DNA of 38,125 nt, from positions 1 to 38,125 of the forward strand of contig CALAIL010000065.1 of the NCBI GenBank assembly GCA_937923255.1, given 5' to 3'. Under the pieces are notes generated by a model that did no database searches, was not told the DNA's origin, and was given only the letters and a program-made list of their open reading frames with translations. Of this stretch, positions 8,576 through 17,019 are shown piece by piece. Both the position numbers and the translations under genes were made by a program. Source of the stretch: an uncultured Propionivibrio sp. (GTDB lineage Bacteria > Pseudomonadota > Gammaproteobacteria > Burkholderiales > Rhodocyclaceae). Numbering within the stretch: the stretch's first letter is position 1; each line of letters begins with the position of its first letter.

Positions 8576-9022
8576 ATGGAAAAAATGCCCAAAATTGCCA
8601 GCCTCATGACCGCACTCTTGCTTGCCGCCTGCCAGGCCGGCGTATCCGGTGCGCCACAAACCACAGATAACAGCGGCAACAGTTCAAACAGTAGCAGCAG
8701 CAAATGGATACTCGTTGCCGGCAAGGTAAAAGGCAAGCCCCTGAATACCAAAGACGGCAAAATCACCCTCATCCAGGAAAAAGATGCCTTCACGGGCGTT
8801 TCCGCCATCAACCACTACCGCGTGCCGGTAAAAATCCACGACGGCCGCATCGAACACACCGAACCACCAACGACTACCCTGATGGCCGGCCCGGCGGAAA
8901 CCATGCGTCTCGAAAAAGACTACCTGGATGCGATCAGCGTCGTCAAAACCCTTAAACACGAAAGCGACCGGCTCACCATCAGCGGCGACGGCATCGAGCT
9001 CCAATTCCGTCCCGCACCCTAA
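8576..9022 (+). CDS. META-domain lipoprotein (HslJ-like)
   Basis: The 148-residue product has a lipoprotein signal with the lipobox L16-A17-A18-C19, then a Ser/Asn-rich linker to about residue 42. A META-like domain follows, beginning KWILVAGKVKGKPL and including the family signature near TTTLMAGPAETMRLEKDYLDAI. META/HslJ proteins are small envelope proteins, some linked to heat or antibiotic stress; the role here is not known. An agagag ribosome site precedes ATG 8576, and an alternative ATG lies three codons in. mutS starts 28 bases downstream, so the two may be co-transcribed, although they are functionally unrelated. Confidence 0.75.
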   Translation: MEKMPKIASLMTALLLAACQAGVSGAPQTTDNSGNSSNSSSSKWILVAGKVKGKPLNTKDGKITLIQEKDAFTGVSAINHYRVPVKIHDGRIEHTEPPTTTLMAGPAETMRLEKDYLDAISVVKTLKHESDRLTISGDGIELQFRPAP

Positions 9023-9049
9023 GCCCCGGTTATCCAAACACGCCGAGGC

Positions 9050-11677
9050 ATGAGCAAAGACAAGCTTTCCTCGCACACGCCGATGATGCGCCAGTATCTC
9101 GGCATCAAGGCGCAGTATCCCGACCTGTTGCTGCTCTACCGGATGGGCGACTTCTATGAACTGTTCTATGAAGATGCCGAAAAAGCCGCCCACCTGCTCG
9201 ACATCACGCTGACCACGCGCGGCCAAAGCGCCGGCGCGCCGATCAAGATGGCCGGCGTGCCCTACCACGCGCTTGAGCAATACCTGGCCCGTCTCGTCCG
9301 GCTCGGTGAATCGGTCGTCATTTGCGACCAGATTGGCGATCCGGCCACCAGCAAGGGGCCGGTCGAACGCGCCGTCACGCGCATCGTCACGCCCGGCACG
9401 CTGACCGACGCCGCCCTGCTCGACGACAAGCGCGACGCCCTGCTGATGGCCGTCAGCACAAACCGCCAACGCGTCGGCCTGGCCTGGCTGAATCTAGCCA
9501 GCGGCGAATTTCAAGTCAGCGAAATAGCGCCCGATGCGCTGGCGGCAAGCCTCGAACGTATCCAGCCGGCTGAAATCATCATCCCGGAAAGCCTGCAAGA
9601 ACCGGCCTTCCTGCAAGCGCTCTCCGCGCCGGCCGCAGCCATTGCCCTCACCCGGCAGCCTGACTGGCATTTCGACAGCGAAGCGGCCACGCGCGACCTA
9701 TGCGCGCATTTCAAAACCGCCTCGCTCGCCGGCTTCGGCGCAGACGGTTTACGCCCGGCCATCGCCGCCGCCGGCGCCCTGCTGCGCTACGCCCGGACGA
9801 CGCAGGCGCGCGCCCTGCCGCACGTCCTCTCGCTGAGCGTCGAACGCGACAGCGCCTTTCTCGGCCTCGACGCGGCAACGCGGCGCAATCTGGAACTGAC
9901 GGAAACCCTGCGCGGCCAGGCATCGCCGACGCTCTTTAGCCTGCTCGATGCCTGCGTCACCTCGATGGGCTCGCGCGCTCTGCGCCACGCCCTGCACCAC
10001 CCGCTGCGCGACCCGGCGACCCCCGCCGCACGCCATACGGCCATTGCCGCGCTGCTTGACGCAGGCGGCCAGGCCGCACGCGACATCCGCCGCACCCTGC
10101 GCGGCTTTGCCGACATTGAACGCATCGCCGGACGCATCGCGCTGATGAGCGCCCGCCCGCGCGACCTTGCCGGCCTGCGCGACAGCCTGCACCGGCTTGC
10201 CGAACTACGCGCACCGCTGGCCGCCGAAAGCGCACGCGCCGCCCCATTGCTGCAAACGCTGCATGGCGAACTGCAAACGCCGGAGAGCGCGGCCGACCTG
10301 CTTGCCCGCGCCATCTGCCCAGAACCGGCGGCACTGCTGCGGGACGGCGGCGTTATCGCCAGCGGTTACGACGCCGAGCTGGACGAACTGCGTGGGATCA
10401 ACGACCACTGCGGCGCCTACCTCATCGAACTGGAAACGCGCGAACGCGAGCGCACCGGCATCGCCAGCCTCAAGGTCGAATACAACCGCGTGCATGGCTT
10501 CTACATCGAAATTACGCACGCCAACGCCGGCAAGGTGCCGGACGATTACCGCCGCCGCCAGACGCTGAAAAATGCCGAGCGCTACATCACGCCGGAACTC
10601 AAGGCGTTCGAGGATAAAGCCCTGTCGGCGCAGGAACGCGCGCTCGCGCGCGAAAAGCAGCTCTACGAAGCGATTCTGACCACCCTACAGGCCGATCTGC
10701 CGCGCCTGCAAGGCATCGCCCGTGCCGTTGCCCACCTCGACCTGCTTGCCGCGCTGGCCGAAACCGCGCACACCTACGATTACTGCCGCCCGGAATTCTC
10801 ATCCGAGCCGGGGCTGCACATCGAAGGCGGACGCCACCCGGTCGTCGAAAACGAGCTGCCCGGCGGCGAAACCTTCATCGCCAACGACACGCACCTGACC
10901 GACGCTCGCCGCCTGCTGCTCATCACCGGCCCCAACATGGGCGGCAAATCGACCTACATGCGGCAAACCGCGCTGATCGCGCTGATGGCGCACATCGGCA
11001 GCTTCGTGCCCGCCCGGCGCGCCGTCATCGGCCCGCTCGACCAGATTTTTACCCGTATCGGCGCTGCCGACGACCTCGCCTCCGGCCGCTCGACCTTCAT
11101 GGTCGAAATGACCGAATCGGCGGCCATCCTGCATCACGCCACCGCCAACAGCCTGGTGCTGATGGACGAAGTCGGGCGCGGCACCTCGACCTTCGACGGC
11201 ATGGCGCTGGCCTTTGCCATCTGCCGGCATCTCATCGAAAAAAACCGCGCGCTGACGCTATTCGCCACACACTATTTCGAGCTGACGCTGCTCGCCGGCG
11301 AATACCCGGAACTGGCCAATGTCCACCTCGGCGCCATCGAACACGGCGACAAAATCGTCTTCCTGCACGCCGTCGAAGAAGGCCCCGCCAGCCAGAGCTA
11401 CGGCATCCAGGTCGCCGCGCTGGCCGGCATTCCCGCGCCGGTCGTCAAAGCGGCGAAACAGCAATTGCGCGAATTTGAACAACGCACTGCGATCAACCCG
11501 CTGCAACCTGACCTATTCGCCGCCTTGCCCGAACACGCGCCGCCCGCCGCCGTAGAATTACCGCCGCCCCCGCCTTCGCCGCCGCCCGCCCTGCTTCGTT
11601 TACGCACTCTCGACCCGGACAGCCTCACCCCCCGGCAAGCGCTCGACCTGCTCTACGAACTGAAAAAACTGGCGTAA
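9050..11677 (+). CDS. mutS: DNA mismatch repair protein MutS
   Basis: MutS recognises mispaired or unpaired bases and, with MutL, starts mismatch repair. The 875-residue protein is full length. The mismatch-binding Phe-x-Glu is F35-Y36-E37 in MGDFYELF. The N-terminal domain shows [19 protein letters not shown]. The ATPase has Walker [10 protein letters not shown] at 627-635, the STFMVEMTE signature near 688 and Walker [14 protein letters not shown] near 702-714. A Pro-rich linker ([10 protein letters not shown]) separates it from a short C-terminal helix ending [11 protein letters not shown]. The ribosome site before ATG 9050 is weak, but the alignment of the first residues with other MutS proteins supports this start. 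Confidence 0.98.
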   Translation: MSKDKLSSHTPMMRQYLGIKAQYPDLLLLYRMGDFYELFYEDAEKAAHLLDITLTTRGQSAGAPIKMAGVPYHALEQYLARLVRLGESVVICDQIGDPATSKGPVERAVTRIVTPGTLTDAALLDDKRDALLMAVSTNRQRVGLAWLNLASGEFQVSEIAPDALAASLERIQPAEIIIPESLQEPAFLQALSAPAAAIALTRQPDWHFDSEAATRDLCAHFKTASLAGFGADGLRPAIAAAGALLRYARTTQARALPHVLSLSVERDSAFLGLDAATRRNLELTETLRGQASPTLFSLLDACVTSMGSRALRHALHHPLRDPATPAARHTAIAALLDAGGQAARDIRRTLRGFADIERIAGRIALMSARPRDLAGLRDSLHRLAELRAPLAAESARAAPLLQTLHGELQTPESAADLLARAICPEPAALLRDGGVIASGYDAELDELRGINDHCGAYLIELETRERERTGIASLKVEYNRVHGFYIEITHANAGKVPDDYRRRQTLKNAERYITPELKAFEDKALSAQERALAREKQLYEAILTTLQADLPRLQGIARAVAHLDLLAALAETAHTYDYCRPEFSSEPGLHIEGGRHPVVENELPGGETFIANDTHLTDARRLLLITGPNMGGKSTYMRQTALIALMAHIGSFVPARRAVIGPLDQIFTRIGAADDLASGRSTFMVEMTESAAILHHATANSLVLMDEVGRGTSTFDGMALAFAICRHLIEKNRALTLFATHYFELTLLAGEYPELANVHLGAIEHGDKIVFLHAVEEGPASQSYGIQVAALAGIPAPVVKAAKQQLREFEQRTAINPLQPDLFAALPEHAPPAAVELPPPPPSPPPALLRLRTLDPDSLTPRQALDLLYELKKLA

Positions 11678-11711
11678 TAGGCAAATTTCATGCCCCCTTC
11701 ATTTCTTGCTG

Positions 11712-11749
11712 AAATAATTTTTTATAAACCGTAACTTACGCTCATTTTT
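11712..11749 (+). repeat. 38-bp direct repeat, copy A
   Basis: This AT-rich stretch reads aaataattttttataaacc and continues gtaacttacgctcattttt. It matches 14021-14058 at 33 of 38 positions without gaps, in the same orientation. The two copies bracket the 2.3-kb segment with the DUS-bearing genes and the PH-domain remnant, as expected if that segment entered or was duplicated by recombination between short repeats. Confidence 0.6.
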
Positions 11750-12037
11750 AGCCCGATAGCACCGCAAATGCTGCTTCAAATCGCCAAATTGCTCCTCCAG
11801 CAGAATACGCGAACCTCAAAGATGAAAAAGGCCGTCTGCAAGAGAAACTTCCACAAAATTAAAACGCAATTTCAGCACAGCCAAATGGGGAAAAACCTTC
11901 GTACATATAGGTTTCAAAAAGGTTTCAAAAATTCGCACAGCAGTAGTCTGCTTGAATTTTATTGGGATGCTTGGTATACAAAGGGGCGTCTAATCATAAT
12001 CTTATTGCAGTATCCAACTTAAGAGAGGTATCCAAAA
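11750..12037. other. AT-rich intergenic region with a decayed-looking frame
   Basis: From 11752 to the TAA at 11862 there is an open frame of 36 codons without a start. It encodes a charged stretch resembling a helix (AEYANLKDEKGRLQEKL), which may be a leftover of a coding sequence. The rest up to 12037 is AT-rich and shows no gene. An agagagg ribosome site lies just before the ATG at 12038. Base composition differs clearly from mutS next door. Confidence 0.35.
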
Positions 12038-12694
12038 ATGCGTATTTCCCAATGTACTCTTGTCGTTTTGTCTGCTTTTGCCTTACTGACTGTGACTGCC
12101 TGCCAAAAAGAACCCGAACCGACTCCGCCCCCTCAGGCGCAGGAGCAAGCTCCCAACCCTCATCCCGCCCCACCTGCTCCGCCAGCGCCTACACCCAACC
12201 CTCAGCCCGCTCCACCTGCTCCGCCAGCACCTACTCCCGAGCCCCCTTCCAGCCCCAGCCTGATCCGCGAGCCGGCTGCCCCGCAACAGCAGCAAGACCC
12301 GGCCGCGCAGGCCATCCAGTCCAAACCGTTTGGCGAAGGGGGCACCCTGGCCTTAACTAAAGTAAAGGTGGTCGGCCAGATTCTGAATGTGGAATTTATG
12401 TTTACACCGGCTAAAAATGAAAACGGCGGCTATAAATACACGATCGCGCGTACCGGCAAGGTTGCCGATTTTGCCTATATCGACGAAAGCACCAGCAAGC
12501 GCATCAGCCTGCTGCAAGACGAAAACGGCAAATATATGGTTGACCCCTCTCCCCAAGGCAAGGATATAAGCTTATCAGGCAATTCACCCAGAATCGTCGC
12601 GCTCAAATTCCCAGCCCCGGCCGCCACAACGCCCACCATCACCATCGATTTCCCCGGTGCCGGCTCGTTTGATTCGGTGCCAGTGAGCCGCTGA
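12038..12694 (+). CDS. Proline-rich lipoprotein of unknown function
   Basis: The 218-residue product has a signal peptide with lipobox V19-T20-A21-C22, so it is probably anchored in the outer membrane. Residues about 24-75 are a Pro/Ala linker containing a near-perfect tandem duplication of PAPPAPPAPTPNPQ. After a Gln-rich patch (PQQQQDPAAQ), a folded domain from about residue 100 begins GGTLALTKVKVVGQILNVEF and ends ITIDFPGAGSFDSVPVSR. I recognise no family for this domain. It is followed 66 bases later by the OmpA-like lipoprotein, and the pair shares the DUS hairpin terminator, so they look like one transferred operon. Confidence 0.7.
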   Translation: MRISQCTLVVLSAFALLTVTACQKEPEPTPPPQAQEQAPNPHPAPPAPPAPTPNPQPAPPAPPAPTPEPPSSPSLIREPAAPQQQQDPAAQAIQSKPFGEGGTLALTKVKVVGQILNVEFMFTPAKNENGGYKYTIARTGKVADFAYIDESTSKRISLLQDENGKYMVDPSPQGKDISLSGNSPRIVALKFPAPAATTPTITIDFPGAGSFDSVPVSR

Positions 12695-12760
12695 TTTTCC
12701 ACTTGGTGAGGTGCAGGCTGCTTAGGGCGGTCTGCACACCGCTCCAGTAGAGATTGTTTT

Positions 12761-13510
12761 ATGAAAACATTGCGTTTCCTTACTTGTGTTGCGGCGCTTT
12801 CTGCCTTGTGTGCCTGCGGACAGGAACCCGAACCTGCCAAGCCGCAAAGTCAGGCTGCTACCGCCAGCACGACTGTAATACCGCAAACCCAGCCTAATGC
12901 CTCGGCACCTGTTCCCGAACAGGCACCCGCTGCTGCTCCTGCTGAGTCGGTTTCTTCCACCCTGTCGGCACAGGGTAACAACCTTTCTACCCAAGGAAGC
13001 AGTCTGTCGGCACAGGGCGGCAACCTTTCTACCCAAGAAAGCGGCTTGTCGGCACAGGGCAACAACCTTTCTAGCCAAGGAAGCAGCTTGTCGGCACAGG
13101 GCAGCAGCTTGAGCGGCACGGAAACAGGCTTCAACATCCAGATCAATTTATCGTCGGATGTATTATTTGATTTCGACAAAGCCGAACTCAAACCCGAAGC
13201 CGATGCCGAACTGCAAAAAGCCGCCGATGTCATCCGTCAAAAAGGCAAAGGGCTGATTCTGATTATCGGCTATACCGACAGCAAAGGCTCTGATGCTTAC
13301 AACCAACGCTTGTCTTTAGCACGTGCACAGGCAGTAAAAAACTGGTTTGAAGCGAAAGGCCTGAATCAGAATTATCAAGTCAAAGGCCAAGGTGCGACCA
13401 ACCCCGTTGCGCCCAATACCCACCCCGACGGCAGCGATAATCCGGAAGGCCGTGCCAAAAACCGACGTGTGGAGATTATTGTCAATAAAACCACGCAGCT
13501 GGGCGGTTAA
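12761..13510 (+). CDS. OmpA-family peptidoglycan-associated lipoprotein
   Basis: The product has 249 residues. A lipoprotein signal ends at the lipobox L16-C17-A18-C19. Residues about 65-120 are a heptad repeat of the type LSAQGNN/LSTQGSS, about seven copies, likely an extended spacer. The C-terminal OmpA-like domain, about residues 125-245, binds peptidoglycan in this family. It shows LFDFDKAELKPEA, IGYTDSKGSDAYNQRLSLARA and GRAKNRRVEIIV, with the conserved Asp and Arg positions intact. The protein would tether the outer membrane to the cell wall. Ribosome site agagatt precedes ATG 12761. The adjacent Neisseria-type DUS terminator marks a likely Neisseriaceae origin. Confidence 0.85.
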   Translation: MKTLRFLTCVAALSALCACGQEPEPAKPQSQAATASTTVIPQTQPNASAPVPEQAPAAAPAESVSSTLSAQGNNLSTQGSSLSAQGGNLSTQESGLSAQGNNLSSQGSSLSAQGSSLSGTETGFNIQINLSSDVLFDFDKAELKPEADAELQKAADVIRQKGKGLILIIGYTDSKGSDAYNQRLSLARAQAVKNWFEAKGLNQNYQVKGQGATNPVAPNTHPDGSDNPEGRAKNRRVEIIVNKTTQLGG

Positions 13511-13536
13511 GGTTCCGCCTTTGTTTAAACAATAAG

Positions 13537-13577
13537 AGGCCGTCTGAGAGCAAAAAATCTTTCAGACGGCCTTTTTG
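13537..13577 (+). terminator. Terminator made of inverted Neisseria uptake sequences
   Basis: An 11-bp stem pairs aggccgtctga (13537-13547) with tcagacggcct (13562-13572), followed by a T run. The right arm, read on the minus strand, is aggccgtctgaa, the exact 12-mer AG-DUS of Neisseria; the left arm matches 11 of 12. Paired DUS copies used as terminators are a known Neisseria habit. The hairpin lies 26 bases after the OmpA-like stop. I found no other full DUS in the window. Confidence 0.93.
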
Positions 13578-13683
13578 CACCTGCAAATATTAAGACTCAT
13601 ATCGGGTGTGGTAGCCCGGGTTTTCTTCGGAGCGCAATTGGTTGGGTAACTGGCGGTCGGTGGTGATGTCCTACTACGGTTTG

Positions 13684-13995
13684 CTAAATCAGCTTACAAA
13701 CTTCGTAGGGATTTTCCACGTAACGCAGCGCATTTCTGGCACCAAAGCGGATAGCGCTCCGTTTGAACACGGCTCCCAGCGCGCCCACATCCACCCGCAA
13801 ACGCTGTACTTCAGGCAGCTTGGCACTGGCAATATCCAGCCTGATCAGCCCGGAGGTGAAATACAGGCGTTTATTGGTGAGCGCATAATCAATGCGGTAC
13901 CCGTTGAAAAAGCAGTAAACCGGCGAAAATATTGCGTACCACACCAGAGCCAGATGAAAAAGTATGAAGAAATTCAGGCGTAATGGACAAAACAA
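13684..13995 (-). pseudogene. PH-domain (bPH) membrane protein, probably 5'-truncated
   Basis: The frame encodes up to 103 residues. A hydrophobic segment (FFILFHLALVWYAIF) precedes a bacterial PH-like domain with YALTNKRLYFTSGLIRLDIA and a C-terminal NPYEVCKLI. Members of this family usually have more N-terminal membrane sequence. Here the only possible start is a TTG at 13995, directly after an in-frame TAA, and no ribosome site is evident, so it is probably a remnant. It lies opposite in direction to the DUS operon and is bounded on one side by direct repeat copy B. Function of these domains is generally unclear. Confidence 0.55.
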
Positions 13996-14020
13996 GTGTT
14001 TTTAGGGCGGAGTTTTTGCA

Positions 14021-14058
14021 AAATAATCTTTTACAAACCGCAACTTACTCTCCTTTTT
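14021..14058 (+). repeat. 38-bp direct repeat, copy B
   Basis: This copy differs from copy A at 11712-11749 at five of 38 positions, is in the same orientation, and leads directly into the first sel1-associated repeat block. It therefore marks the boundary between the foreign-looking segment and the sel1 region. Confidence 0.6.
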
Positions 14059-14820
14059 CAAGCCGCTCCAGCCCACGTAAAATGGGCTTCTCCAGCCAGG
14101 CAGGCTGGGAACCCGCGTGGGATAAGGGTTTCCGAAGCACTTGCCCGCAAACGCCCGATTGGCGAGGGTTTTAGAGACACCCAGCCTGAAATGCCCAAGG
14201 GACGAGGGTTCCGGCGGGCGGTATTTTGACGTTTTGCCGTCGATCAACCTGTGGGGGCTCCGGCTCAGCAGGCGCTGGCGGCGGTTCCTACTCAGCGGAT
14301 GCGCAGGCAGCGGCCTTGTGGTGAGTGCGCCCCAGCGCTTCAGGAATATGGGCGGCGTAGCAGTGCAGGTGCAGGCGTCGGCAGCCGTATGGCTAAAACG
14401 CCCGCTGGACGTGGGCTGGCGAGCAGGCACCCGGGAAACGCCCAAAAGACGTGGGCCTTCGGCCTGTCGTTGCGGCCGGACACTGCAATCGTTCAGCACG
14501 CAGCCGCCAGCCACTACACACACTCAACGCCCTCAGTACATTCTCTCCAGCGCTTGACGCTCCGTCTTTCGCCCCATTACCCCACCGCTCCAGCCCGCGT
14601 AAAACGGGCTTCTCCAGCCAGGCAGGCTGGGAACCCGCGTGGAATAAGGGTTTCCAGGGTGCCTACCCGCAAACTCCCGATTGGCGGGCGTTCCAGCGCC
14701 ACCCCACCTAAAACGCCCTAGAGATGCGGGCTGCGACGCCGCCCTATCTGAAATGCCCTAGGGATGGGGACTTCGGAGACACCCCGCCTGAAACGTCCAA
14801 AAGACGCGGGCTTCCGGCCG
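14059..14820. repeat. Two copies of the sel1-associated repeat block
   Basis: Copies start near 14065 and 14585. Both begin ctccagcccgcgtaaaacggg (first copy with small changes), then a gccaggcaggctgggaaccc segment and cgcgtgg.ataagggtttcc, and then cacttgcccgcaaacgccc-type units. Between them lies a 250-base stretch containing gttttgccgtcgatcaacct, which recurs at 16838-16857. At 14533-14562 the minus strand encodes ERQALERMY plus a stop, a remnant of a sel1 gene tail. No intact gene is present. Confidence 0.75.
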
Positions 14821-14903
14821 GTCATTGAAGCGTTCAACCCACCGCGCGCACTCGACACTTCCTGCGCATTTCCTTCAGCGCCTACTGCACACACTCAACG
14901 CCC

Positions 14904-15878
14904 TTAGCGCATTTTCTCCAGCGCTTGCCGGGCTTTGCGCACCGCTTCAGCATTTTCTGCATTTTTTGTCTGTGCAGCCGCCTTCTCGAACCATTCGCGT
15001 GCCTTGGCGTCATTCTGCGCGACGCCCTGACCATATTCGTACATCACGCCAAGGTTGGATTGCGCGCCCGCATTCCCCTGAGCGGCGGCTTTTTCCCACC
15101 ATTCGCGCGCTTTGCTGTAATCCTGCGCAACGCCTCGGCCACGGTAATACATCACGCCCAGGTTGGTTTGTGCCTCTACAAACCCCTGCGCAGCCGCTTT
15201 CTCGAACCAGTCCTGCGCCTTGGCGTAATCCTGGGCAGCACCGTGACCATCGTGATACATCACGCCGAGGTTGTGTTGTGCTTCTGCATGCCCCTGAACG
15301 GCCGCCTTCTCCCACCATTCGCGCGCCTGGGCATAATCCTGCGCAACGCCGTAACCATCGTGATACATCACGCCAAGGTTGTATTGTGCTTGGGCATTCC
15401 CCTGCGCGGCCGCCTTCTCCCACCACTCCCGCGCCTTGGCATAACTCTGCGTGACGCCTTGACCATTTTTATGCATCACGCCAAGGTTGAATTGGGCCTC
15501 TGCCAGCCCCTGCGTAGCGGCTTTTTCCAGCCATTTACGCGCCTTAGCATAATCCTGCGCGACACCGCGGCCATTTTTATACATCAACCCAAGGCTAAAT
15601 TGGGCATTCGCATTTCCCTGCGCAGCGGCTTTTTCCAGCCATTCGCGTGCTTTAGCGTAATCCTGCGCGACACCACGGCCACGGTAATACATCACACCAA
15701 GGCTGTACTGCGCCCAGGCATCGCCACGTTCCGCCCAGGGGCGCAGCAATTGCACGGCTTGGGCCTCATTGCCTTGCAGAACCGCCTGCGCCGCCTCTCG
15801 CCGTGTTCCCTCAGGCATCTGCGCCAGCGCCAAACTGGCGGACAGAAGCAGGCAGACACCCAGCAAAAGCTTTTTCAT
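14904..15878 (-). CDS. Secreted Sel1-repeat protein 1 (seven repeats)
   Basis: The 324-residue protein starts at ATG 15878 behind a ggagatc ribosome site; a longer upstream frame is not needed. The signal peptide is MKKLLLGVCLLLSASLALA. After a short helical lead-in (REAAQAVLQGNEAQAVQLLR), seven Sel1 repeats of 36 residues follow, of the type AQYNLGVMYxxGxGVAQDYAKAREWWEKAAAQG, quoted here only as a pattern. It ends with a charged helix AVRKARQALEKMR. Sel1 repeats form alpha solenoids that hold partner proteins; export to the periplasm or beyond is predicted. It directly follows sel1 gene 2, with a 71-base gap. No enzymatic domain is present. Confidence 0.9.
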   Translation of the reverse strand: MKKLLLGVCLLLSASLALAQMPEGTRREAAQAVLQGNEAQAVQLLRPWAERGDAWAQYSLGVMYYRGRGVAQDYAKAREWLEKAAAQGNANAQFSLGLMYKNGRGVAQDYAKARKWLEKAATQGLAEAQFNLGVMHKNGQGVTQSYAKAREWWEKAAAQGNAQAQYNLGVMYHDGYGVAQDYAQAREWWEKAAVQGHAEAQHNLGVMYHDGHGAAQDYAKAQDWFEKAAAQGFVEAQTNLGVMYYRGRGVAQDYSKAREWWEKAAAQGNAGAQSNLGVMYEYGQGVAQNDAKAREWFEKAAAQTKNAENAEAVRKARQALEKMR

Positions 15879-15949
15879 CGTTTGATCTCCCTTTGTGTGA
15901 TTCACAGTGTTGTGCGAATGAACCACAGCGCACCTCAATCCGCACTCAC

Positions 15950-16510
15950 TCAACGCTCCCAGTGTATTTTCTCCAGCATCCGCCGGGCTTTGCGCACCGC
16001 TGCAGCATTTTCCACATCTTCCACATTTTCTGTCTGTGCAGCCGCCTTCTCCAACCATTCGCGTGCCTTGGCGTAATCTTGTACGCCGCCTCGACCACTT
16101 TTATACATCCATCCCAGGTTGTACTGCGCCTTTGCCAGCCCTTGGGTGGCTGCTTGTCCGTACCATTTACGCGCCTTGGCATAATCCTGTGCAACACCTC
16201 GGCCATAGTGATACATCCAGCCCAGGTTGTACTGCGCCTCTGCATCCCCCTGGGTGGCAGCCTTCTCCCAACGTTCGCGCATCTGGGCGTAATTCTGCGC
16301 GATACCTTGTCCATAGGAATACACCCAGTTAAGAAAGGCTTGTGCTTCGGCATCGCCACGTTCCGCCCAAGGGCGCAGCAATCGCACGGCCTGTTCGTAA
16401 TTCCCTTGTTGAATCGCCAGCAGCGCCTCTTGCCATGTTTTCTCGGGCATCTGCGCCAGCGCCAGCGTGGCGGACAAAAGCAGGCAGACGCCCAGCAAAA
16501 GCTTTTTCAT
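15950..16510 (-). CDS. Secreted Sel1-repeat protein 2 (three repeats)
   Basis: The 186-residue protein begins MKKLLLGVCLLLSATLALA, a signal peptide almost identical to its neighbours, after an agggagg ribosome site. Three Sel1 repeats follow, the first atypical (AQAFLNWVYSYGQGIAQNY), then a C-terminal helix VRKARRMLEKIHWER. It is the shortest family member here and may have lost repeats by internal recombination. A TATAAT on the minus strand at 16560-16565 lies about 50 bases upstream and is conserved before gene 4. The tail of another sel1 gene lies just upstream of that box. Confidence 0.9.
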   Translation of the reverse strand: MKKLLLGVCLLLSATLALAQMPEKTWQEALLAIQQGNYEQAVRLLRPWAERGDAEAQAFLNWVYSYGQGIAQNYAQMRERWEKAATQGDAEAQYNLGWMYHYGRGVAQDYAKARKWYGQAATQGLAKAQYNLGWMYKSGRGGVQDYAKAREWLEKAAAQTENVEDVENAAAVRKARRMLEKIHWER

Positions 16511-16559
16511 CGTTTAGCCTCCCTTGATTCATGGTGTCGTGTGAATGAAGGTATGGCGC

Positions 16560-16565
16560 ATTATA
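16560..16565 (-). promoter_or_regulatory. Candidate -10 box of sel1 gene 2
   Basis: TATAAT on the minus strand lies in the context gccgctagatataatgcgcc, and exactly this context recurs before sel1 gene 4 at 20120-20125. No good -35 box is visible. The conservation between the two copies may reflect recent duplication rather than selection. Confidence 0.45.
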
Positions 16566-16590
16566 TCTAGCGGCTATTTGCCGCGCGTAC

Positions 16591-16640
16591 TCAACGTCCT
16601 TGACGCATTTTCTCCAGTGCCTGCCGCGCTCGGCGCACCG
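16591..16640 (-). pseudogene. Remnant 3' tail of a sel1 gene
   Basis: The minus strand encodes VRRARQALEKMRQGR and a TGA at 16591. This is the C-terminal helix of the Sel1 proteins (compare VRKAQQALEEMRQRR in gene 3), with nothing of the repeats left. On the upstream side it merges into a repeat block. Closely similar tails stand at 18085-18135 and 20151-20197. Confidence 0.7.
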
Positions 16641-16649
16641 CTTTTCGCC

Positions 16650-17015
16650 CCATCGTCACCCCTCCAGCCTGCGTAAAACGGGCATTTCCAGCTAGGCAGG
16701 CCGGGAACCCGCGTGGAATAAGGGCTTCCAGGGCACCTGCCCTCAAACGCCCGATTGACGCGGGTTACAGCGCTGCCTTATCTGAAACGCCCTAGGGACG
16801 TGGGCTTCCGGCGAGCGGTCTTGAGCGTTTTGCCGTCGATCAACCTAGGTGCGGAGGCAGTGGCTCCGACTTAATGGGTGCAAGTAGCAGCATACGCATG
16901 GCTGAAACGTCTGCTGGGAGTGGGCTGGCGGGCATGCACCCCGAAAATGCCCACTGGATGCGGGCTTACGGCCGGTCATTGCGGCCAATTACTGCGGGCG
17001 TCCAGCCCGCCGCGC
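16650..17015. repeat. Sel1-associated repeat block
   Basis: This copy contains the cctccagcctgcgtaaaacgg start, the gctaggcaggccgggaaccc segment, the cgcgtggaataagggcttcc unit, and then a stretch with gttttgccgtcgatcaacct shared with the block at 14230. The last part, before the stop of sel1 gene 3, repeats gcgggcttacggccggtcatt-type motifs. No gene is supported. Confidence 0.7.
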
Positions 17016-17019
17016 GCAC

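Noticed and set aside
11821..11840. A further Neisseria uptake sequence (ggccgtctgcaa)
   Set aside because: It departs from the DUS core at the GAA end, so it is at best a decayed copy and is not counted.
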